Below are positions 58,752 to 64,000 of a stretch of 64,000 bases of DNA, one piece after another. Position numbers and translations under genes: made by a program. Numbering within the stretch: position 1 is the stretch's first letter; each line of letters starts with the position of its first letter. Origin of the DNA: VRUE01 sp963729995 (GTDB lineage Bacteria; Actinomycetota; Thermoleophilia; Solirubrobacterales; 70-9); the NCBI GenBank assembly GCA_963729995.1, contig CAVSPF010000001.1:62001-126000 (forward strand). The letters are read 5' to 3'. The notes under the pieces were generated by a model. It was not told the DNA's origin. It did not search any database and was given only the letters and a program-made list of their open reading frames with translations.

Positions 58752-61700
58752 TCAGGAGTCCCGGTCGGGCGCTGCGGCGACGACCGCGTACTCGCCGACC
58801 CTGGTCCGGTCCTCGCTCCAGTTGCCGGTTCCAACCGGTGCGAAGACGTCGCCGGTCGCATAGCCGGCGAGCGCGCAGAGCGCCAGCATCGTCTCCGGGA
58901 ACAGGGGGTGCTTGTGCGTGGGGTCGACCCAGAAGGCCTTCAGCGCGGCGGCCGAGTGCGGATTGACGGTCTCGGCGATCAGCAGCCCGCCCGGGCGCAG
59001 CCGCGAGAGGCCGAGCTCGAGGAAGCGCTGCAGCCCGTCCAGTTTCAGGTGCTCGACCACCTGGGCGCTGAAGATGGCGCCGAGCGATCCCTCGGGCACC
59101 CGCTCCAGGGCGTCCACGAGATTTCCCTGCTCGACGTTCTCGTGGCCCTTCTGGCGGCAGCGCTCGACCATGTCGGGGTCGAGGTCGACGCCCTGGTACG
59201 CAACGCCCCGTTCCTGCAGCAGATCGAGGAACTCGCCCCTGCCGCAGCCGGCGTCGAAGACCGGCTCACGGTCGCCCAGAAGGCTGAGGTAGATCCGCTG
59301 GCGGCTGCGAATCATCTCCTCCGAGCCGCGGAAGAGGTCCTCGAAGCCGCGGTAGCCGTCGCGGCCCATCTCCTCGGCGCCGCTGCGGAAGCCGATCGTC
59401 CTGCCGAGGACCGGATGCGTCTTCTCGGCGAGGCGGTCGTCGGCCATGTAGGGCTCTGCCGCGGCGGCGTGCACCAGCTCTCCCGCCTCGTCGATCTGCG
59501 GCCTGAGCGCTCGCATGGTTCTGTCGCTCTCGACGGCCATGTTCACCGTCTCGGCCACCACCTCGCGCAGTTCGTCGAGCGATTGGGCGATGCTGACGTT
59601 GATGCGCTGCTGGTGGGCCGCATAGGGACGCAGCAGGCGCAGGTAGACACGTTTGGCGAAGGTGCGTGCGCTGCGCGCCCTGGCCATTGCCCGTGGCTTC
59701 AGGATGCCCCGCAGGTAGAGTCGCCTGGCGAGGGTCCGCGTCCTGCCGGGCGCGGCCGGATCGGGTGGCGGCGGCGACGACCAGTCGAGCAGCTGGATGA
59801 GCTGGGCGCGGCCGCCCAATGCTCCGGCCGCCGCCTGGGCCGGGCTGGGCCCCGCGAGTCGCTCGACCAGTCCCGCGCGCCTCGCATCGGCGATCCGGGC
59901 CTTGATCGCCTCGCAGGCAGCGGCCGGCGAATGGGTTCGGCGGATGTCCTCAGCCGCACGTCGCCCTCTTGCAGCGGCAGTCTCCGGATTCTCGAAGACA
60001 TGCCGCATCAGCTCCGCCGCACGATCGAGGTCCGGCTCGGCCCACTCCCCATCCGCCGGGTAGGGGACGGCGTCGGGCCCGATCTCGACCATGCTGTGCG
60101 GCACGAGGTAGCTGTTGGCCTCGGTCATGAAATCGAGGTTGCCCGAGTAGGCGGTGGCGATCACCGGCCTGCCGAAGTACATCGCCTCCGCCATCGTCAG
60201 GCCCAGCCCCTCGGAGCGGTGCAGTGACACGTAGCAGTCGCAGCTGGCGATCATCGCGTCCTTCATCCCGGTCGTGATCGTGTCCTCGGCCAGATGGATT
60301 TCGGGACGGCCGGCCACGGCTTCAGCCAGCGCCCGCCGCTCACTCGGGAATTCGTCGCCGCAGATGGACTTGATCACGAGCGAGGGCCCCGATCCCGGCT
60401 CGAACGCCCTGCAGAACGCCTCGATCAGCCCGAGCGGGTTCTTGCGTTTGAAGACGCTGCGGTAGTCGAAGAGGAAGAGGAAGCAGAAGCCCTCCGGCAG
60501 CCCCAGCTCCGCTCGGCTCGCCTCATCCGGCTCCCCGGGTTCGATCGGCAGCCGGATCGTGTGCACGGGGGTCGGCGAGAGCGGGCGGAGTGCGTTCGCG
60601 ATGTGCTCGGACGCCACCCAGACTTCGTCGACGTTGTTGAAGGCCGGCCGCCACTGCTCGGGGAAATGCGAGACCTCCCAGAACCAGAGCCCGGCCGAGT
60701 GGCGGCCCTCGAAGAAGCGGGGGCCAAGGCCGCTGGCGATGAACGGGAGCATGTCCGCGTTGACGCAGACGAGGTTGAAGTCGTACGGGTGGTCCTGGTC
60801 GCTGAGCGCTCCCAGGACCGGAGCGATCTTGTCGGGCTCCGCCGGGGCATCGATCTCCGCCACCGGCACATCGCCGCCCCGCAGCGCGCAGATGAGCTGC
60901 CGGGCAGCCTCCCCAACCCCTCGCTCCGAGCTCAGATAGCCGACCACGTTCACTCCCGGCATGAGCACCCGCCGTGCCAGCGCGCCGGCGCCGGCGGTGC
61001 CGCGCAGGTAATCGGTGAAGCGCTCCGCTCCCGCCGGCGTGAAGACGGATTCGTGGATCTGTCCCGCTTCATCCGCCTTGCGGAAGACGCGGCGCACCTC
61101 GCGGTCGAGCTTGATCCCGTTCGGCATCGCGTCCCAGCCATAGGGCCAGCCGATCGCCTGCTTGAACCCATGATCGAACAATTCGCTGGCGTACTGGCGG
61201 CAGATCCGAGTCAGGACGGGATCGGCGGCGACATCGATCCTGTTTTGGTGTTTGCTCAACTCGGTGGGCCGGCGCGGGTCGAAGCCGCTGAAGTGGAAGA
61301 AGCGAAGCGGCCTGCCGTCGACGCGGTAGCCGCCGGTGTCGTCGTCTTCGAGGCTGCGCGTGGGCAGGTTCCAGTAGGCGATGTTGTACTCCGGGTCACG
61401 GAGAACGTCGATGCCCGGCCAGAGCCCCGGCGCAAGGTCGATCCAGCGCTGGTCGACAAAGCGACCGACCTCGGGTTCGTTGAGGCAGTGGCTCTCCAGC
61501 CGCTCGGACCACCAGGTGAGCAGGGCATCGGCCGTACTCCCCGCCTGCAGGGCGATGAAGCCGAGGTTGTAGCTGCCGGCGATGAGGATGTCCTCTTCGC
61601 TCGGCTTGCGGCCGTCGCGGGGGAGCGGCTTGTTGAAATGCGGCGTCAGGACGACGTCGTGCTCCTGCACGCGCCGCTCGACCTCCTCGAGTGGAGCGAA

Positions 61701-62015
61701 GATCCGGATGTCCGGGTCCAGGTAGACGATGGAGTCGAAGCCCGGCCGGTCGAGCAGGTGGCGGAGCAGCCACGGCTTGACCGCCGTCGAGAGCTCCATC
61801 ACGTCATAGAAGGCGGCCATCCGCTGCGGATCGGGCAGGCCGATCTCGTCGATCGTGAGAAGCTCGAACGGCTCCTCGGCGGCGTCGATGAAGCCGGTCG
61901 GGTCGTCGATGACGAGGACGCTGCAGTTTCCGCCGGGATGGAACTCCTGGAACGACTCGGCGAGGACCCGCGCATACGCAACGTAATTCCTCGCAATGAT
62001 CGTGCAGATGTTCAC
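58752..62015 (-). CDS. Tri-domain glycosyltransferase-glycosyltransferase-methyltransferase fusion
   Basis: 1087 aa. Residues 1-290: GT-A domain with SIVYLDPDIRIFAPLEEV (DxD-like at 100-102) and YNLGFIALQAG, similar to GT8-type enzymes. Residues 350-720: GT-B domain, NVVGYLSSERGVGEAARQLICAL then HRSEGLGLTMAEAMYFGRPVIATAYSGNLDFM (GT4 E-x7-E). Residues 720-860: a helical, Arg-rich linker. Residues 880-1087: SAM methyltransferase, PVFDAGCGRGEFLDLLQERGVAYQGVDLD, ending in HSAAALKAFWVDPTHKHPL. Three activities in one polypeptide suggest ordered addition of two sugars and a methyl cap. ATG at 62015. Confidence 0.9.
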   Translation of the reverse strand: MNICTIIARNYVAYARVLAESFQEFHPGGNCSVLVIDDPTGFIDAAEEPFELLTIDEIGLPDPQRMAAFYDVMELSTAVKPWLLRHLLDRPGFDSIVYLDPDIRIFAPLEEVERRVQEHDVVLTPHFNKPLPRDGRKPSEEDILIAGSYNLGFIALQAGSTADALLTWWSERLESHCLNEPEVGRFVDQRWIDLAPGLWPGIDVLRDPEYNIAYWNLPTRSLEDDDTGGYRVDGRPLRFFHFSGFDPRRPTELSKHQNRIDVAADPVLTRICRQYASELFDHGFKQAIGWPYGWDAMPNGIKLDREVRRVFRKADEAGQIHESVFTPAGAERFTDYLRGTAGAGALARRVLMPGVNVVGYLSSERGVGEAARQLICALRGGDVPVAEIDAPAEPDKIAPVLGALSDQDHPYDFNLVCVNADMLPFIASGLGPRFFEGRHSAGLWFWEVSHFPEQWRPAFNNVDEVWVASEHIANALRPLSPTPVHTIRLPIEPGEPDEASRAELGLPEGFCFLFLFDYRSVFKRKNPLGLIEAFCRAFEPGSGPSLVIKSICGDEFPSERRALAEAVAGRPEIHLAEDTITTGMKDAMIASCDCYVSLHRSEGLGLTMAEAMYFGRPVIATAYSGNLDFMTEANSYLVPHSMVEIGPDAVPYPADGEWAEPDLDRAAELMRHVFENPETAAARGRRAAEDIRRTHSPAAACEAIKARIADARRAGLVERLAGPSPAQAAAGALGGRAQLIQLLDWSSPPPPDPAAPGRTRTLARRLYLRGILKPRAMARARSARTFAKRVYLRLLRPYAAHQQRINVSIAQSLDELREVVAETVNMAVESDRTMRALRPQIDEAGELVHAAAAEPYMADDRLAEKTHPVLGRTIGFRSGAEEMGRDGYRGFEDLFRGSEEMIRSRQRIYLSLLGDREPVFDAGCGRGEFLDLLQERGVAYQGVDLDPDMVERCRQKGHENVEQGNLVDALERVPEGSLGAIFSAQVVEHLKLDGLQRFLELGLSRLRPGGLLIAETVNPHSAAALKAFWVDPTHKHPLFPETMLALCALAGYATGDVFAPVGTGNWSEDRTRVGEYAVVAAAPDRDS

Positions 62016-62052
62016 CTGGCCACTCCTTCCGTGGACGGCGCTTCGGAGCGGC

Positions 62053-62862
62053 TCATGAGGTTGGGCCCATGGACGTCGACCTCTCGACGGTCCACGTGCT
62101 CATGTCCCAGCTGGCGGCCTCATCGACCGCGCGCTCACCCGCCGGTTCGGTCTCTCTCTTGCGCGCGACCGCACCGCCGCGAAATGCGTGCTGCCAGGTG
62201 CTGAGCGGGTCGAATCCGGATCCACGCAGCCATCCTTCCAGTGCGACCCGGTTCGGCGCCCATTGCGAAGTCGGGTCGCCCCCAAGCATGTTTTCCGGGT
62301 AGTACTGGACGATTGGCAACGAAGTCAGATCGGGGTGATAGTCGGCGAGCGCCCGCCAGTCGCCGGCCTGATCGACGAGACCTTCATCGATCATGTGCGT
62401 CTCCACCAGCAGCAACGCCTCTGGAGCGCAGACATCATGGATCCGGTCGAGCGCGAACAGCGGGTGGCGCAGGTAGTAGATCACACCGAGAAATAACACG
62501 AGATCAAAGCGTCCATACCGTTCTGGGGAGAGCGAGTAGACGTTCTCGGTCACGTACGTTGCCTTCGAGTTGAGGAGCTCTGCCGCAATTGCGAACCCGG
62601 TGTTGTGAGGAGACTCATTGTCTAAAGCAATCACCTCTCTCGCCCCACGTCGTTCGGCCTCGAAAGTAAAGAAGCCGTCGCGAGCACCAAGGTCGAGCAC
62701 CCGCATACCGCTCAGGTCCTCGGGCATTCCGATTTGCGAGAGGACGCTCGGAGTGTCCTGCAGGCCGGGGGTCCAGACACCTGGGGCGACTTCGATCCGG
62801 TGATGCCACTTCTGCTGCTTCGCGATGGCCTGCCGAGCGCGCTGGCTTGCATTCTCCTGCAT
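62053..62862 (-). CDS. SAM-dependent methyltransferase (DUF1698/CmoB-like)
   Basis: 269 aa. KWHHRIEVAPGVWTPGLQDTPSVLSQIGMPEDLSGMRVLDLGARDGFFTFEAERRGAREVIALDN holds the SAM site DLGARDGF; RFDLVLFLGVIYYLRHPLFALDRIHDVCAPEALLLVETHM resembles tRNA mo5U34 methyltransferase-family proteins (CmoB) that are often recruited to glycan clusters. In this context a sugar or lipid substrate is more likely than tRNA. It lies 37 nt upstream of the fusion gene and 52 nt downstream of the SGNH gene, same strand. Confidence 0.87.
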   Translation of the reverse strand: MQENASQRARQAIAKQQKWHHRIEVAPGVWTPGLQDTPSVLSQIGMPEDLSGMRVLDLGARDGFFTFEAERRGAREVIALDNESPHNTGFAIAAELLNSKATYVTENVYSLSPERYGRFDLVLFLGVIYYLRHPLFALDRIHDVCAPEALLLVETHMIDEGLVDQAGDWRALADYHPDLTSLPIVQYYPENMLGGDPTSQWAPNRVALEGWLRGSGFDPLSTWQHAFRGGAVARKRETEPAGERAVDEAASWDMSTWTVERSTSMGPTS

Positions 62863-62914
62863 GCGGTCGGAGTCTAGCCTCGCCGAAGCGAAGACCTCAG
62901 GCGCGCACGGACCG

Positions 62915-64000
62915 TCAGCCGAAGATGCGCTCGATGCCTACGGGATGCTTGCGGCGCAGGGTTTCCTCGGCGATCCGCGACGCGTCGACCTCGAAGCGCG
63001 GTACGCGCGAGACAAAGCGCTCGGCACCCTGGATGAGGACTGCCTTGGCGCCTACCCGTCGGACGTAGTCGGCGTCCCAGCCAAAAGGCACCCAGACGAA
63101 ATGCACTTCGCGAAAAGTCTGCGCCAGGAACCACGACAGCCCTTGGTAGTAGGCGGCGGCGAAGCCAAAGGAATCGCCGAAGATAACCGCGACACGCGGG
63201 TCGGGAGCCTGTTCGTTGCGGAATACCCGCCGCGTTCCGACGTGCCCCTCCACGGCTTCGATCTCCTCGCGATTGTCTTCGACGATCTCAGCGTGATGGA
63301 GCGAGCCGGGCTCAGTGACGATGCTGACGATCTGTGGCTCGAACTTGATGCCAAGGTCACCGGCGATCGGATACGAGTGGAACGAAAGTGCGGTCAGGTC
63401 GGGCAGGTTCTCGACCTCGAGAGCGGCCAGCACCGAGGAAAACAGCAGTTCGTTGCCGCGAAAGGTGAGATGCGTGTCGGTTCGCAGGTAGACCTCTTCG
63501 CCCGAGGCCACGGCATTGCGGAGCTCTGCGAGGGGATAGATAATCGGCAGGTCAGGCACGGCCAGCAGACGCTCAATCGGACGTGGGCCGACCCGCGTTA
63601 AGTCCTCCGGGTAGTAGTCCTCGTAGACAGCGAGCTTGTCCGGTACCACGAGGAGTGCGGAGGCAATGCCTAGCTCGCGTAGCTCCGCATCCCGGCGTTG
63701 AATTATCTGGCGCCATTCATCCAGCCAGTCGGCGTCCATCTCTACGGCGCCGACGTACTGGCCGAGATTTGCGTTCGTCCCTCCGCACAGAAACAGCCAG
63801 CCCTCCCGCCCGACGATCGCGATCTCGTCGTCCGAGCGGGTGCAGGGCGGGAGACCCCACTCAGCGAGATCGGGGTGGAAGATGTTGACGACCGTCGGAC
63901 TGCGCGCTGCATTCAATCCCCGCTGTCGCAGGCGCGCGGCGTACTCCTCGGATTCGAGGGCTACCCGCAGCAGCGCGTCCAGACCCGGCATGGCGGCGAG
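62915..64000 (-). CDS. AlgJ/AlgX-like SGNH acyltransferase-type protein (5' end may lie outside window)
   Basis: At least 358 aa from the ATG at 63991; the frame is open to the right edge, so a longer N terminus is possible. AlgJ/AlgX/DHHW features: IVGREGWLFLCGGTN near residue 60, LLVVPDKLAVYEDYYP, the Asp-His pair in YLRTDTHLTFRGNELLF (Asp172, His174) and the nucleophile Ser274 in VIFGDSFGFAAAY. This set is the catalytic triad of polysaccharide O-acetyltransferases such as AlgJ. No signal peptide is visible from the internal ATG. It would acetylate the cluster's glycan. Confidence 0.82.
   Translation of the reverse strand, partial: LAAMPGLDALLRVALESEEYAARLRQRGLNAARSPTVVNIFHPDLAEWGLPPCTRSDDEIAIVGREGWLFLCGGTNANLGQYVGAVEMDADWLDEWRQIIQRRDAELRELGIASALLVVPDKLAVYEDYYPEDLTRVGPRPIERLLAVPDLPIIYPLAELRNAVASGEEVYLRTDTHLTFRGNELLFSSVLAALEVENLPDLTALSFHSYPIAGDLGIKFEPQIVSIVTEPGSLHHAEIVEDNREEIEAVEGHVGTRRVFRNEQAPDPRVAVIFGDSFGFAAAYYQGLSWFLAQTFREVHFVWVPFGWDADYVRRVGAKAVLIQGAERFVSRVPRFEVDASRIAEETLRRKHPVGIERIFG

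Noticed and set aside
1..64000. CRISPR arrays, tRNA/rRNA genes, insertion sequences, phage genes
   Set aside because: No regularly spaced repeats, cloverleaf-like segments, transposase or phage motifs were seen on reading both strands; a tRNAscan and IS search would be needed to exclude them fully.

Overview
The window is a contiguous piece of a high-GC bacterial chromosome, with coding on both strands, GTG/TTG starts, and many 1-8 nt gene overlaps. A complete-style complex I operon, an F420/deazaflavin-family oxidoreductase, a B12-type (class II) ribonucleotide reductase, an archaeal-looking type IA topoisomerase and a c-di-AMP riboswitch in front of a secreted wall-hydrolase-like gene together suggest an Actinomycetota member, most likely of the Thermoleophilia (Solirubrobacterales/Gaiellales) type. 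That taxonomic placement is inference from gene content; no rRNA gene is present.

Layout. (1) 1-14457, minus strand: nuoA-nuoN for the 14-subunit proton-pumping NADH dehydrogenase, every junction overlapping, nuoN cut by the left edge. (2) 14.7-26.3 kb: housekeeping and small enzyme genes: a four-helix membrane protein, two flavin/deazaflavin enzymes, a lipoprotein cytochrome c, serS coupled to an orphan NarL-type response regulator, msrB, a thioesterase, an MFS exporter with a HAD phosphatase, a MacB/Lol-like ABC pair and an HSL-family esterase. (3) 26.4-31.2 kb: a secreted degenerate LytM/M23-like protein controlled by a ydaO-type c-di-AMP riboswitch, then nrdJ interrupted by a 386-residue LAGLIDADG intein. 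(4) 31.4-35.7 kb: a PAQR/hemolysin III protein, yceI plus an FMN reductase divergent from a MarR regulator, a siroheme-type dehydrogenase and a sugar epimerase. (5) 35.8-39.8 kb: topA-tmk-holB. (6) 39.9-43.8 kb: a secreted DUF1906 protein, a PPOX-family flavoprotein and an AbiE-like toxin-antitoxin pair bracketed by a 29-bp near-identical direct repeat. (7) 43.8-64 kb: a surface-glycan cluster: secreted glycoside hydrolase, several glycosyltransferases, an asparagine-synthase-like enzyme, two tandem CDP-paratose-2-epimerase-like SDRs, a GT-C-like membrane protein, a flippase, GDP-mannose dehydratase, three methyltransferase domains, a GT-GT-methyltransferase fusion and an AlgJ/AlgX-like SGNH protein.

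The least expected structure is a set of GC-rich palindromes lying inside, or fused to the ends of, conserved genes (nuoM, nuoJ, nuoG, nuoC, holB). Three of them share a core (roughly CTC-A/T-GCGC, a purine-rich loop, GCGC) although their long arms differ completely. They are translated in frame, always in a linker or at a C terminus, which resembles a protein-tolerated palindromic element family. Other palindromes lie between convergent genes and probably act as terminators.

No tRNA, rRNA, CRISPR array, IS element or phage gene was recognised. Coordinates of starts are my choices from overlaps and Shine-Dalgarno context; functional calls come from motif recognition without database searches.
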